49,075 nucleotides of DNA, taken from the NCBI GenBank assembly GCA_002396085.1, contig DGWI01000038.1, positions 1 to 49,075 of the forward strand, written 5' to 3'. The stretch is from Porphyromonadaceae bacterium UBA4262. Lineage in GTDB: Bacteria > Bacteroidota > Bacteroidia > Bacteroidales > Muribaculaceae. How positions within the stretch are numbered: position 1 is the first letter of the stretch; each line of letters starts with the position of its first letter. This document shows, piece by piece, positions 1 to 9,097 of the stretch. A program made the translations under genes and the position numbers. The notes beneath the pieces were generated by a model. It had not been told where the DNA came from. It did no database searches and saw nothing but the letters and a program-made list of their open reading frames with translations.

Positions 1-45
1 AACTTTTTGGGTTCATTTCAAAAATCACAACATGTGTTATCTCAG

Positions 46-157
46 GTAGGGGCGCGGCGTGCCGCGTGATTGCCCACTACTGCCCGACTGCAATGGATTG
101 CCCTGTAAGTCAGAATGATTCATAGTTCACTAATCACGCGGCACGCCGCGTCCCTAC
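46..157. repeat. Inverted-repeat element with 26-nt arms
   Basis: Left arm 46-71 and right arm 132-157 are reverse complements with one mismatch, separated by 60 nt. Each arm begins or ends with GTAGGG/TCCCTAC and contains a GC-rich internal palindrome around CGGCGTGCCG. There is no coding sequence inside. It lies downstream of the minus-strand nuclease-like gene, so it could act as a transcription end or be a MITE/REP-like mobile repeat. Seen in sequence; function is inference. Confidence 0.8.
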
Positions 158-188
158 ATTGTTAAATAGTCTGGCAATTCATTCGGAA

Positions 189-971
189 TCATTTGTGGCA
201 ACGCCTCACTATTGTGGCGATGACCGGGAAGTGATCGCTCACCGCAACCGGGATGACTTGTGACTCGACGGCCTGCCAGCACTGCTTCGGGCGGGCCAGG
301 ATGTAGTCAATCTTTTCGCTGGGCTGCTTGGCACTGAACGTGGGCGCATCACCCGTGCAGTCGAGCCACAGCCCTGTGAGCCGCTGAATAACGGCATCGG
401 TGGGCGAGGCATTGAAGTCACCCGCCAGAATGACGGGATAGCGGACATGAGCATAATGCTCCTCGACAAACTGACCCTGAGCCTGCCGACTAACCGCATC
501 GAATGCCTCAAAATGAGTGCAAGCCACCATGATGGTGTCGCCGTCTGGCAAGATAAATCGGCCCTCGAGCAGTCCTCGTTGCTCCATGCTGGGCACAGGA
601 TGCGGCAACTTGATGTTGCGCACATCGACAAACTGGTGCCGTGTGAGCAAGCCTATGCCATAGTGCCCACCGCTGAACTCAATGGTGGGGCCAAACAAGC
701 CCTGCATGCCGCTGAAATAGGCCAGCTCGGTGATAAAGTCACGATTGTTCTGATGCCGGCTGTTGGCACGATGGGTGAACTGGTCGACTTCCTGCAAGGC
801 GACGAAATCAGGCTGATACTGCTTGATCAACAGCCCTATCTGCGTTAAACTAGCGTCATGCCCCGCATGCAAGTTCAGCGACATCACCCTGATGGTGTCA
901 TTGGGGTCGCCTGCCACAGCCATCAGGCACAGTAACGACAGGCAGACTAAACAAAAGTGTCGAAGTCTCAT
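189..971 (-). CDS. Secreted endonuclease/exonuclease/phosphatase family protein
   Basis: A 260-residue hydrolase of the EEP superfamily (metal-dependent phosphodiesterases acting on nucleic acids, phospho- or sphingolipids). Motifs in order: MSLNLHAGH, catalytic LQEVD, GIGLLTRH, the active-site GDFNASPTD, DYILAR and terminal SDHFPV, covering the full fold. An N-terminal hydrophobic stretch (RHFCLVCLSLLCLMAVAG) looks like a signal peptide, so the product is probably exported. I chose the ATG at 969-971 rather than the in-frame ATG at 1026-1028 because a Bacteroidota -7 box (TAACTTTG) lies at 1023-1016, between the two. The substrate cannot be told from sequence. Gene stands alone on the minus strand. 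Confidence 0.88.
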   Translation of the reverse strand: MRLRHFCLVCLSLLCLMAVAGDPNDTIRVMSLNLHAGHDASLTQIGLLIKQYQPDFVALQEVDQFTHRANSRHQNNRDFITELAYFSGMQGLFGPTIEFSGGHYGIGLLTRHQFVDVRNIKLPHPVPSMEQRGLLEGRFILPDGDTIMVACTHFEAFDAVSRQAQGQFVEEHYAHVRYPVILAGDFNASPTDAVIQRLTGLWLDCTGDAPTFSAKQPSEKIDYILARPKQCWQAVESQVIPVAVSDHFPVIATIVRRCHK

Positions 972-1015
972 AGGTCTAAGAAAAATAGCATTACTCAGTA
1001 ATTTGTGTGAGTGTG

Positions 1016-1023
1016 CAAAGTTA
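1016..1023 (-). promoter_or_regulatory. -7 promoter element for the EEP-family gene
   Basis: Read on the minus strand this is TAACTTTG, followed by CAC, matching the Bacteroidota -7 consensus TAnnTTTG. It sits about 45 nt upstream of the ATG at 971 and excludes the longer start at 1028. No clear -33 TTTG was seen. Confidence 0.6.
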
Positions 1024-1028
1024 ACCAT

Positions 1029-1391
1029 TTCTCAGAGATAATCCATCTCGACACACTAAAAAAATTGCAAAAAACGCTCATGATTATGACCAAACAAAAC
1101 AAGCAAACACAACACAAATGCCACCCAATTCAGTTAACATCTATTAATACCATGGTGTTTTTAGTTAATATTTTCAAATGCCCCACCCAACTCTTAATTT
1201 AGTTTAAAATAATTGTAGTAATTTTATAGACCAAAATCAAAACTATCACACCGCAATTATTCATTTTCTAACCTTATTTTATAAACACAGGCATAGAATG
1301 TGACAGTTTTGTTACGCTAACTGTATTAACCAATTCATTAACTTGGCAATATCTAAAAATAAACATAATTATTAACTTAAAACAAAAGCGT
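1029..1391. other. AT-rich intergenic region before susC-like gene
   Basis: A 363-nt region between divergently oriented genes. It has no convincing gene. No full TTTG-N19/20-TAnnTTTG promoter toward the SusC gene was found; the nearest match is TAACTTGG at 1339-1346 (one mismatch, no well-spaced -33). Control of the SusC/SusD pair is therefore not explained by what is visible, and no sigma/anti-sigma or hybrid two-component gene is adjacent. Confidence 0.5.
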
Positions 1392-4300
1392 ATGAAAAGA
1401 TTCTCTTTACTGCTATTGAGTGTTGTCATGCTTTGCACGACGGCACTTGCGCAGGTATCGATCACCGGCACAGTTGTGCAGGCGAGCGACAATGAGCCCA
1501 TCATCGGCGCGACGGTGACCGTTGTGGGCACAAAGACAGGTACGGCTACTGACCTGGACGGCAAGTTCACCATCAGTGTGCCCAACAGCAACAGTATGCT
1601 CAACATCACCTACATCGGCATGACCCCTGTGACGGTCAAGGCCGAGAACGGCATGACTGTGGAGCTGAACAGCAACGCCCAGGATCTGGACGAAGTCGTG
1701 GTTGTTGCCTACGGTACTGCCAAGAAGAGCGAATTGACCGGTGCCGTGTCGCAAGTGACGAGCCAACAGATTGAGGCTCGCCCGGTGACTAGCGTGACCA
1801 GCGCCCTGGAGGGCACCACGACCGGTCTTGTCGTGAACAGCACTTACGGCCAGCCTGGCGAAGACGCAGCCATCCGTATCCGTGGTTTCGCCTCGATTAA
1901 CGGTAGCAACGAACCTCTGTATGTCATCGACGGTGTTCCCTACGGTGGCAACATCAGCGACCTGAACAGTGCCGACATCGAGAGCATCACCGTGCTGAAG
2001 GATGCGACCTCGGCCGCTCTGTATGGCAGCCGCGCCGGTAACGGTGTGATCTTGATCAACACCAAGAAGGGCCGCAACGACAAGGTTCGCATCAACGCAT
2101 CGGTTCAGTTGGGAACCTACAACCGTGGTATACCCGAGTATGACCGAATGAATCCGACCCAGTGGATGAATGCCATGATGCAGAGTTATACCCGTGAGCA
2201 ATATGCCGCTGGCAACAGTGGTGAGAACACGATGAGCATGCCGGAAGCCATCGCTGCCGCCAACGCAGGCATCATCAATGACTATCTGCACTACAACATC
2301 TACAACCAGCCCAACGACAACCTGTTCAAAGGCATCTATCTGCGCGACGATGCCCAAATCAAGAGTGACATCGCCGGTGACCTTGACTGGTTTGACCAGG
2401 CCATCCGCAGCGGTTTCCGTCAGGAATATGTGCTGAGTGGTGACGGTGGTAACCAGAAAGCCAACTACTATTTCAGTGCCAGTTACATGAAAGAGGATGG
2501 TTACACCAAGGAGTCGGGCTTCGAGCGATTGACTGGCCGCGCCAAGGTGAATCTGGAGCCGGTGAAGTGGTTCAAGACTGGTCTAACCCTTGCAGGATCT
2601 CACCAATTGACCAAGTTCCATAGCGACAACGAGGACAGCTACAAGAACGCCTTCGGCTACTGCCGTAACATCGCTCCCATCTACCCCGTTCACCTGCATG
2701 ACTTCAGCACACCCAACGGTGCATATGTGTTGGATGAGTTTGGCAACAAGGTCTACGACAAGGGCGACCTCCAGACCTACAATGGAGTGGACTATGAGAT
2801 GCAACGTACCCAATACCCCAGCCGCCACTACCTGTGGGAGACAGAGTTGGACAAAGATCAGACCTATCGTAATACACTAAATGGTCAGTTATTTACGACA
2901 TTTGTTCTGCCTTACGGGTTCGACGTGACTCTGAAGGGTGACATGAATGTGCGTAACACCGAGAATCGCGAGTATAACAACGCCATCATCGGTGACGGTA
3001 TGGGCAACAATGGTCGTACAAGCCGCACCATCTATCGCTACAAGAACTGGACGCTGCAAGAGTTGATCAACTGGAACCACACCTTCGCTGACCGTCACGC
3101 CTTTGAGGTTCTGCTCGGTCACGAGGCTTACTACTACAAGTACAACTACTTGTATGCTTACAAGGCCAATGAGAGTATCCCCGGAATGATCGACATGATC
3201 AACTTCACCGACATCCAGCAATTGCGCGACTATGAGAACAACGAGCGCAAGGAGAGTTACTTGGGCCGCATTCGCTACGTCCTTGATGACAAGTATGCAT
3301 TTGAAGGCTCGGTTCGTCGTGACGGTAGCTCGCGCTTCCACCCCGACCACCGCTGGGGTAACTTCTACAGCCTCGGTTTCAGTTGGATCATGAGCCGCGA
3401 GAATTTCATCCGTCAGTATGACTGGATCAACAACCTGAAGTTCCGTGCTGCATACGGTGAGGTTGGTAATGACCGCAGCGCAGGCATGTATGCCTACATG
3501 CCTCTGTATGACATCACCGTCAATGGTGGCATCGGTGCTCTGGTGAAGAGCCAGAATGATGCCGAGTTCCTGTCTTGGGAGTCGGTTCGCAACCTGAGTA
3601 TCGGTCTTGAGGGCCGTTTATTCAACCGCTTGAACTTCAGCATCGAGTTCTTCAACAAGGCTTCACATGACCTGATTTTCGACATGAACCAGGCACTTTC
3701 TGTAGGTGCAACCGAGACGAGCTCCGCTCAATCGATTCTGACTGTGAACTTGGGCAACATGGTGAACCGCGGTATTGAGTTCTCGGCCGACTATGACATC
3801 GTCAAGACCAACGACTTCCGCTTCAACATGGGCTTGAACCTGACCTATCTGAGCAACAAGATCACCAAGATGCCGGACATCTACAATGTCTCGGATGAGA
3901 AGGACGAGTATGAGGCCGGTTATCAGAGCGGTCAGTACAACTACCGCGAGGGCAGACCGATGTTCTCTTACTACACCTATAGTTATAAGGGAGTTGACGA
4001 CATGACTGGCCAAGCATTGTACACGTTCAACGACCACGACTACTACGTGCCCGGCATGGTTGCCGAGAGCGAGGTGGGTGAGCGTACAGCCATCCCCGAG
4101 GGTGAGTATGTTGTGATCAATGGCACACCCTATGTTTACAAGCCCGGCAACTACGGCAAACGTGAGTGGCATGGCAGTGCCGTTCCCAAGCTGTATGGTA
4201 GCTTCAACCCGGTCATCGAGTACAAGAACTTCACCTTGAGTGCCATCTTCTCTTATCAGTTGGGTGGCAAGTGCATCGACTGGTCTTATCAGGGCCTGAC

Positions 4301-4757
4301 CTCGATGGGTGGTTCGCCCAGCGCTCTTCACAGCGACTTGGTGAATGCATGGACCAAAGACCTGGACGGCACCGTGCCTGTGTACGATGTGGAAAATCTG
4401 GTAGTGAAGGGTGCCAATGACACCGAGTATGTCAACTATCCCGCCAGCCGCCTGAACACTGGTGTTGTTCCCGCCGTCTACTCGGCAGACAACAGTTACA
4501 ACAGTGCCACCAGCGACCGCTATATCACTAGTTCGAACTACTTCATTGTGAAGAACATTGGCCTGACCTATCGTCTGCCCAACTCACTGCTGAGCAAGAT
4601 TGGTTTCACCAACATTGCTGTCAATGCAACCGTTGAGAACTTGTTCACCAAGAGTGCTCGCAAGGGTATGAACCCGCAGCAGAACTGGAGCGGTTATGTA
4701 GGTGACTATATGGTTACTCCGCGCGTGTTCTCGTTCGGTGTGAAGGCCAGTTTCTAG
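1392..4757 (+). CDS. SusC/RagA family TonB-linked outer-membrane protein
   Basis: A 1121-residue outer-membrane importer working with the SusD-like lipoprotein encoded 43 nt downstream. Signal peptide (residues 1-20), then a carboxypeptidase-regulatory-like domain (about 21-95; ITGTVV, IIGATV, TDLDGKFTI), the SusC signature around LDEVVVVAYGTAKKSELTGA, a plug domain (about 110-225; LYVIDGVPYGG, IESITVLKDATSAALYGSRA, GVILINTKKG) and a long beta-barrel ending in a C-terminal Phe (VFSFGVKASF). Length is normal for the family. The ligand is unknown: no glycoside hydrolase, peptidase or regulator sits beside the pair, so it could import an oligosaccharide or a peptide. Confidence 0.97.
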   Translation: MKRFSLLLLSVVMLCTTALAQVSITGTVVQASDNEPIIGATVTVVGTKTGTATDLDGKFTISVPNSNSMLNITYIGMTPVTVKAENGMTVELNSNAQDLDEVVVVAYGTAKKSELTGAVSQVTSQQIEARPVTSVTSALEGTTTGLVVNSTYGQPGEDAAIRIRGFASINGSNEPLYVIDGVPYGGNISDLNSADIESITVLKDATSAALYGSRAGNGVILINTKKGRNDKVRINASVQLGTYNRGIPEYDRMNPTQWMNAMMQSYTREQYAAGNSGENTMSMPEAIAAANAGIINDYLHYNIYNQPNDNLFKGIYLRDDAQIKSDIAGDLDWFDQAIRSGFRQEYVLSGDGGNQKANYYFSASYMKEDGYTKESGFERLTGRAKVNLEPVKWFKTGLTLAGSHQLTKFHSDNEDSYKNAFGYCRNIAPIYPVHLHDFSTPNGAYVLDEFGNKVYDKGDLQTYNGVDYEMQRTQYPSRHYLWETELDKDQTYRNTLNGQLFTTFVLPYGFDVTLKGDMNVRNTENREYNNAIIGDGMGNNGRTSRTIYRYKNWTLQELINWNHTFADRHAFEVLLGHEAYYYKYNYLYAYKANESIPGMIDMINFTDIQQLRDYENNERKESYLGRIRYVLDDKYAFEGSVRRDGSSRFHPDHRWGNFYSLGFSWIMSRENFIRQYDWINNLKFRAAYGEVGNDRSAGMYAYMPLYDITVNGGIGALVKSQNDAEFLSWESVRNLSIGLEGRLFNRLNFSIEFFNKASHDLIFDMNQALSVGATETSSAQSILTVNLGNMVNRGIEFSADYDIVKTNDFRFNMGLNLTYLSNKITKMPDIYNVSDEKDEYEAGYQSGQYNYREGRPMFSYYTYSYKGVDDMTGQALYTFNDHDYYVPGMVAESEVGERTAIPEGEYVVINGTPYVYKPGNYGKREWHGSAVPKLYGSFNPVIEYKNFTLSAIFSYQLGGKCIDWSYQGLTSMGGSPSALHSDLVNAWTKDLDGTVPVYDVENLVVKGANDTEYVNYPASRLNTGVVPAVYSADNSYNSATSDRYITSSNYFIVKNIGLTYRLPNSLLSKIGFTNIAVNATVENLFTKSARKGMNPQQNWSGYVGDYMVTPRVFSFGVKASF

Positions 4758-4800
4758 TCTGTTATCATATCAATAACATTATTTAATAAGAAATCATATT

Positions 4801-6414
4801 ATGAAGAAGATTAAATATATCCTGCTGGCCGGTATAGCCGCCTTGGCGATGAGTTCGTGCTCGAGCGACTTCCTGGACACCGCTCCTACAGCCGAGACCG
4901 GTTCGGCAACAGCATTTGCCAACACTGACAATGCCAAGTTGGCACTTAATGGCTGCGCTCGCGTGATGATGAACCAGTACCTGAGCACACAAGGTATGTG
5001 TGGCGAGGGTTGCATCATGATGTGGTATGGCAACTATCCCGGTCAGGACTTCTATGTGAACCTGAACGGCTGGGCACTGCTCATCAACCACAATAACCAC
5101 GAGAACACTTCGAGCCTGTACCTGTACTACCCCTGGTTCTACTACTACAAACTGATTGGTAACGCCAACACTATCATCATGCGTATCATGGAAACCCCCG
5201 GTGATGAAAGTGAGAAGCAGTTCATCTATGCGCAAGCGTTGACTTTCCGCGCCTACGCTTACTTCATGCTGTCGCAGCTGTACTGCAAGCGCTGGGCTGA
5301 CTCGAACAATGGTGATGCTCCGGGTCTGGTACTTCGCGTCGATGAGGGTTCAGATGATATTGGTCTGAGTTCACTGGCCGATGTATACAGTCTTGTCTAT
5401 AGCGATCTGGATCATGCCATCGACATGTACAAAAAGTCTGGCAAAACACGCCCCGACAGTGAATTCTTCTTGCCCGACCTCAGCGTAGCCTACGCTACCT
5501 ACGCTCGCGCAGCACTTACTAAACAAGACTGGGCAAACGCTTCGAAGTATGCAAAACTGGCACGCGAGGATCACGCCCTGATGGGCAACGAAGCTCTGCT
5601 AAGCAATGGCTTCTGCACGCACAACAGCGAGTGGATCTGGGGTGGCTACAGCGCCATTGACCAGACGCTGTACTACTACAGTTACCATGCTTACATTGCT
5701 TACAACTCTAACGCCGGCAACGTGCGCAACTATCCCAAGTGCATCAGCAAGGAGTTGTTCCAGAAGATTCCGGCTACCGATGTGCGCAAGCAGTGGTGGC
5801 TCGACCCGACCTACGTTGACGAAGATGGCAATGTTCAGACTTATCCTTACACCACTTCAACCGGTCTGGCTGCAAACAGCACCCAGTTGGCCAAGAACGC
5901 CCGTGCCGCCAAGCCCGACCTGCTGAGCAACGCCAGCGTGTATGCTTACATGCAGTGGAAGGTCCGTTGCAACGACACTCCAGGTGTGGGTGAGTTGTGT
6001 ATCTTCCGTTCATCGGAGATGTATCTGATTGAGGCTGAGGCTGAGTATATGCAGGGCAACGCAAGTGCCGCTCAAGCGGCTCTGGTAGCCCTGAACAAGA
6101 CCAGCGGCCGTGATCCCGAGTACAACTGCACAGCCACAGGCACTGCCCTGCTGGATGAGATCAAGATATATCGCCGCATCGAGTTGTGGGGCGAGGGCTT
6201 CGACTGGTTTGACATGAAGCGCTGGAAAGACACCATGGTTCGTCACAATCCTAATGAGGGTGGCAACTTCCTGGCAACTCTGGCCATCACTGTTGGCCCG
6301 ATGGAACGCAACGAGTGGACGTTTATGATTCCGACCCGCGAGACCGATTATAACAAGGCTGTAAAGAACGGTCAGATCTCTACCTCATTCACTCTGCCAG
6401 ATTATAATGATTAA
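4801..6414 (+). CDS. SusD/RagB family nutrient-binding outer-membrane lipoprotein
   Basis: A 537-residue surface lipoprotein that forms the lid over the SusC-like barrel and binds its ligand. Lipoprotein signal with lipobox AMSSC (Cys about 20), followed by the family's SDFLDTAPTAET start. Mid-protein TPR-like helix FRAYAYFMLSQLYCKRW and late motif RRIELWGEGFDWFDMKRW are typical of the SusD/RagB family. Length is normal. It follows the SusC-like gene by 43 nt in the same direction, and a strong hairpin terminator follows at 6450, making a two-gene operon. Substrate not predictable from sequence. Confidence 0.96.
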   Translation: MKKIKYILLAGIAALAMSSCSSDFLDTAPTAETGSATAFANTDNAKLALNGCARVMMNQYLSTQGMCGEGCIMMWYGNYPGQDFYVNLNGWALLINHNNHENTSSLYLYYPWFYYYKLIGNANTIIMRIMETPGDESEKQFIYAQALTFRAYAYFMLSQLYCKRWADSNNGDAPGLVLRVDEGSDDIGLSSLADVYSLVYSDLDHAIDMYKKSGKTRPDSEFFLPDLSVAYATYARAALTKQDWANASKYAKLAREDHALMGNEALLSNGFCTHNSEWIWGGYSAIDQTLYYYSYHAYIAYNSNAGNVRNYPKCISKELFQKIPATDVRKQWWLDPTYVDEDGNVQTYPYTTSTGLAANSTQLAKNARAAKPDLLSNASVYAYMQWKVRCNDTPGVGELCIFRSSEMYLIEAEAEYMQGNASAAQAALVALNKTSGRDPEYNCTATGTALLDEIKIYRRIELWGEGFDWFDMKRWKDTMVRHNPNEGGNFLATLAITVGPMERNEWTFMIPTRETDYNKAVKNGQISTSFTLPDYND

Positions 6415-6449
6415 ACACATTTTTTAATCATAAGCACTACCTTGAGTGA

Positions 6450-6486
6450 GAGTGCCGGTGCCCGCAAGGGGCATCGGCACTCTTTG
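6450..6486 (+). terminator. Rho-independent-type terminator after SusC/SusD pair
   Basis: Arms GAGTGCCGGTGCCC (6450-6463) and GGGCATCGGCACTC (6469-6482) pair over 14 bp with one G-T wobble around a 5-nt loop, followed by TTTGTT. It lies 36 nt after the SusD-like stop codon. Confidence 0.85.
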
Positions 6487-6501
6487 TTATCAACTGGATG
6501 C

Positions 6502-6570
6502 TCTAGACTATCTAGACGTTCTAGATTATCTAGACGTTCTAGATGTTCTAGATGTTCTAGAATGTCTAGT
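6502..6570. repeat. Degenerate CTAGA tandem repeat
   Basis: Eight or so CTAGA(N)4-5 units in a row (variants CTAGACTAT, CTAGACGTT, CTAGATGTT, CTAGAATGT) fill the space between two hairpin terminators. Related arrays occur at 9508-9558 and 14929-14961. Confidence 0.8.
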
Positions 6571-6575
6571 AACAT

Positions 6576-6605
6576 AACAAGCCCCGTCGTTTGACGGGGC
6601 TTGTT
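6576..6605 (-). terminator. Hairpin terminator, convergent side (oxidoreductase operon)
   Basis: Perfect 13-bp inverted repeat, AACAAGCCCCGTC with GACGGGGCTTGTT, loop of 4 nt. It lies 21 nt beyond the stop codon of the last minus-strand oxidoreductase gene. Adenines and thymines flank the stem on both sides, so it may work in both directions. Confidence 0.75.
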
Positions 6606-6626
6606 GAAAGGTGGTAAGGTTTCTTC

Positions 6627-7163
6627 TTACTTAATGAGGCTTGCACCCTTGTTCAGTGCCTGCTCGTTGAGCGGGATGAGGTGGTGATGACGCTCGGGCA
6701 GTGTCTTCTTGAGTGCCTTGAGCACGCTCTCGATGGTGACCATGGGACGCACGTGCAGCAGAGCACCCAGCACAATCATGTTGAACGTCTTGCTGTTGTT
6801 CATCTCAATCGTGGCCTCGGTAGCCTCGATGGGATAAACCGTGATGTCGGTGCGGGTGGGTTTCTTGTGGATGCCATAGGTGTCATACATCAGGATGCCA
6901 CCAGGCTTGACCTTGCTCTCAAACTTGTCAAGGCTCTGCTGGTTGAGGACAACCACCACGTCGTAGGTGTTGAGCACGGGCGAACTGATGCGCTCGTCGC
7001 TCACGATAACGGTGACGTTGGCGGTGCCACCGCGCTGTTCGGGTCCGTATGATGGCAGCCAGCAAACCTCCTTGTCTTCCATCAGTCCAGAGTATGCCAG
7101 AATCTTACCCATCGACAACACACCCTGTCCGCCAAATCCGGCAATAACTATTTCGTTAATCAT
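6627..7163 (-). CDS. 2-oxoacid:ferredoxin oxidoreductase, gamma subunit
   Basis: A 178-residue subunit of a four-part oxidoreductase that converts 2-oxoacids plus CoA to acyl-CoA and CO2 with reduction of ferredoxin. The N-terminus IAGFGGQGVLSMGKIL and the segment LPSYGPEQRGGTANVTVIVS are hallmarks of the gamma domain of pyruvate/ketoisovalerate oxidoreductases. It is the last gene of the minus-strand operon, 18 nt after the beta subunit, and is followed by the 6576-6605 hairpin. Length is typical. The oxoacid used (2-oxoglutarate or branched-chain oxoacids) cannot be decided here. Confidence 0.93.
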   Translation of the reverse strand: MINEIVIAGFGGQGVLSMGKILAYSGLMEDKEVCWLPSYGPEQRGGTANVTVIVSDERISSPVLNTYDVVVVLNQQSLDKFESKVKPGGILMYDTYGIHKKPTRTDITVYPIEATEATIEMNNSKTFNMIVLGALLHVRPMVTIESVLKALKKTLPERHHHLIPLNEQALNKGASLIK

Positions 7164-7181
7164 AGTGTTTTCTAGTGTTTT

Positions 7182-7961
7182 TTAACGTTGAATACCATCT
7201 TCTAAGTTCTTCAAGTCGCCCAGAGGATACTTGGCGAACATGTTCTCTTCCATCCACTTGTTGGCCTTCTCGGGAGTGAGTTTCCAACCCGTGTTGCAAG
7301 CGCTGACGATCTCGACGACCGATGTGCCCTTGCAGTTGATGCTGTTCTCGAATGCCTTGCGCAGGGCAGCCTTGGTCTTGCGCACGCTAGCGGGCGTGTG
7401 AACGCTCTGACGCGTCACATAGCAAGTACCGTCGAGTTGTGCCAGCAGCGGGGTGATGGCCAGGGGATAGCCATTGAGGTCCGGACGACGTCCGTAGGGG
7501 CACGTAGCGGTCTTCTGTCCCAGCAGCGTTGTGGGAGCCATCTGTCCACCAGTCATGCCGTAGATAGCATTGTTGATGAAGATGATTGCGATGTTCTCGC
7601 CGCGGTTGCAGGCGTGAATCGACTCGCATGTACCGATAGCCGAGAAGTCACCATCGCCCTGATAGGTGAACACCAGATTCTCGGGCCACAGACGCTTGGC
7701 AGCGGTTGCCAGTGCGGTAGCGCGGCCGTGAGGAGCCTCTTCCCAGTCAATGTCGATATAGTTGTAGGCAAACACAGCGCAGCCCACGGGCGAAATGCCA
7801 ATAGCCTTGTCGGCTACACCCATCTCCTCGATGACTTGTGCAACGAGTTTGTGTACAACGCCATGGCTGCAACCAGGGCAATAGTGCATGTGAACTTGGT
7901 TCAGCAGCGCGGGTGCAGAATAAACTTTATTCTCAGGTTTAATGATATCGTTCTGTTCCAT
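7182..7961 (-). CDS. 2-oxoacid:ferredoxin oxidoreductase, beta (TPP-binding) subunit
   Basis: A 259-residue thiamine-diphosphate-binding subunit. The cofactor motif starts at YQGDGDFSAIGT and ends with the conserved asparagines in AIIFINNAIYGMTGGQ, the usual GDG...N spacing. The early CPGCSHG cysteines are those expected for the Fe-S cluster of this subunit class. It lies between the alpha gene (9 nt upstream) and the gamma gene (18 nt downstream), so all four subunits are surely co-transcribed. The family includes 2-oxoglutarate and 2-oxoisovalerate enzymes; Bacteroidota members are often labelled either way. Confidence 0.93.
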   Translation of the reverse strand: MEQNDIIKPENKVYSAPALLNQVHMHYCPGCSHGVVHKLVAQVIEEMGVADKAIGISPVGCAVFAYNYIDIDWEEAPHGRATALATAAKRLWPENLVFTYQGDGDFSAIGTCESIHACNRGENIAIIFINNAIYGMTGGQMAPTTLLGQKTATCPYGRRPDLNGYPLAITPLLAQLDGTCYVTRQSVHTPASVRKTKAALRKAFENSINCKGTSVVEIVSACNTGWKLTPEKANKWMEENMFAKYPLGDLKNLEDGIQR

Positions 7962-7970
7962 TGCGTTATA

Positions 7971-9056
7971 TTACTTATTAATGAGTTTCTCTTTCAGTAC
8001 GTTCAACAGTTCGTCGGGAGTGGGCACATTGCCACCGAAACGTCCATAGTGCTCAACCGGCATCTTGCACTCAACAGCGAGTTTCACATCCTCGATCATC
8101 TGACCGGCATTGAGCTCAACGCACAGGATACCCTTGACATTCTTGGCAGCCTCGCGGAGTTCCTTCTCGGGGAACGGCCACAGGGTGATGGGACGGAACA
8201 AACCGACCTTGATACCCTCCTTGCGTGCCAACTCCATCGTCTTCATGGCGATACGAGCCGTGGTACCGAAGGCAGTGATCATGTAGTCGCAGTCCTCAAC
8301 GTCAACGAGCTCGCAACGGGTCTCATTCTTCTCAATCTCACGATAGGTAGCCTGGAAGCGCCAGTTGTTCTCCTCCATCTTGTCGTCGTCAAGTTCGAGA
8401 CTGGTGATGACATTGCTGGGACGCATACCCTTGCGGCCATTGACAGCCCAGGGGCACTGCTGGCGAATCTCCTCGTCGGTGCGGCGGGGACGCTGCTCGG
8501 GCAGAACGACCTTCTCCATAAGTTGACCAATGGTACCGTCGGCCAGGATCATCGACACACAGCGATATTTGAACGCCAGGTCAAAGCCCAGAGCGACCAT
8601 GTCGGCCATCTCCTGCACGCTGCTAGGAGCCAGGACAATCATGTGGTAGTCGCCATGGCCACCACCCTTACATGCCTGGAAGTAGTCGGCCTGTGAAGCA
8701 TGGATGGTGCCCAGACCCGGGCCACCACGCTGCACGTTGATCAACAAAGCAGGCACCTCGCTGGCTGCGAGATAAGACACACCCTCCTGCATGAGGCTGA
8801 AGCCGGGGCTTGAGGTAGACGTGAAGACGGCCTTGCCAGTCATGGCACCGCCATACACCATATTGATTGCAGCCACTTCGCTCTCCGCTTGCAGAACGAC
8901 CATACCAGTGGTATCCCAAGGCATCTCTTCCTCGAGTTTCTCGAGCACCTCGCTCTGCGGGGTAATGGGATAGCCAAAATAGGCATCAGCGCCATAGCGG
9001 ATAGCAGCCATGGCCAGGGCCTCATTACCTTTCATCAAGGTTACTTCATCTTTCAT
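7971..9056 (-). CDS. vorB: 3-methyl-2-oxobutanoate/2-oxoacid dehydrogenase subunit VorB (alpha)
   Basis: A 361-residue alpha subunit holding the pyrimidine-binding and C-terminal transketolase-like domains. Recognisable blocks: LMKGNEALAMAAIRYG, FGYPITPQSEVLE, the TSTSSPGFSLMQEG stretch, and late LFRPITLWPFPEKEL. It is second in the operon after the ferredoxin-like subunit (41 nt gap). The name VorB follows common annotation of Bacteroidota homologues; true substrate preference (2-oxoisovalerate or 2-oxoglutarate) is not determined by the sequence features I can see. An internal ATG at codon 8 (MKGNEAL) is a possible alternative start. Confidence 0.9.
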   Translation of the reverse strand: MKDEVTLMKGNEALAMAAIRYGADAYFGYPITPQSEVLEKLEEEMPWDTTGMVVLQAESEVAAINMVYGGAMTGKAVFTSTSSPGFSLMQEGVSYLAASEVPALLINVQRGGPGLGTIHASQADYFQACKGGGHGDYHMIVLAPSSVQEMADMVALGFDLAFKYRCVSMILADGTIGQLMEKVVLPEQRPRRTDEEIRQQCPWAVNGRKGMRPSNVITSLELDDDKMEENNWRFQATYREIEKNETRCELVDVEDCDYMITAFGTTARIAMKTMELARKEGIKVGLFRPITLWPFPEKELREAAKNVKGILCVELNAGQMIEDVKLAVECKMPVEHYGRFGGNVPTPDELLNVLKEKLINK

Positions 9057-9097
9057 TATTACGATAGTTTAATGTTAATTTAGTTACTAGTTAAGGA

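Noticed and set aside
1339..1346. TAACTTGG as promoter of the SusC-like gene
   Set aside because: One mismatch to consensus and no -33 at the proper distance; not strong enough to call.
7398..8696. A 432-codon open frame on the plus strand across two oxidoreductase genes
   Set aside because: It is antisense to clearly identified VorB and TPP-subunit genes, has no recognisable domain, and results from GC-rich codon bias.
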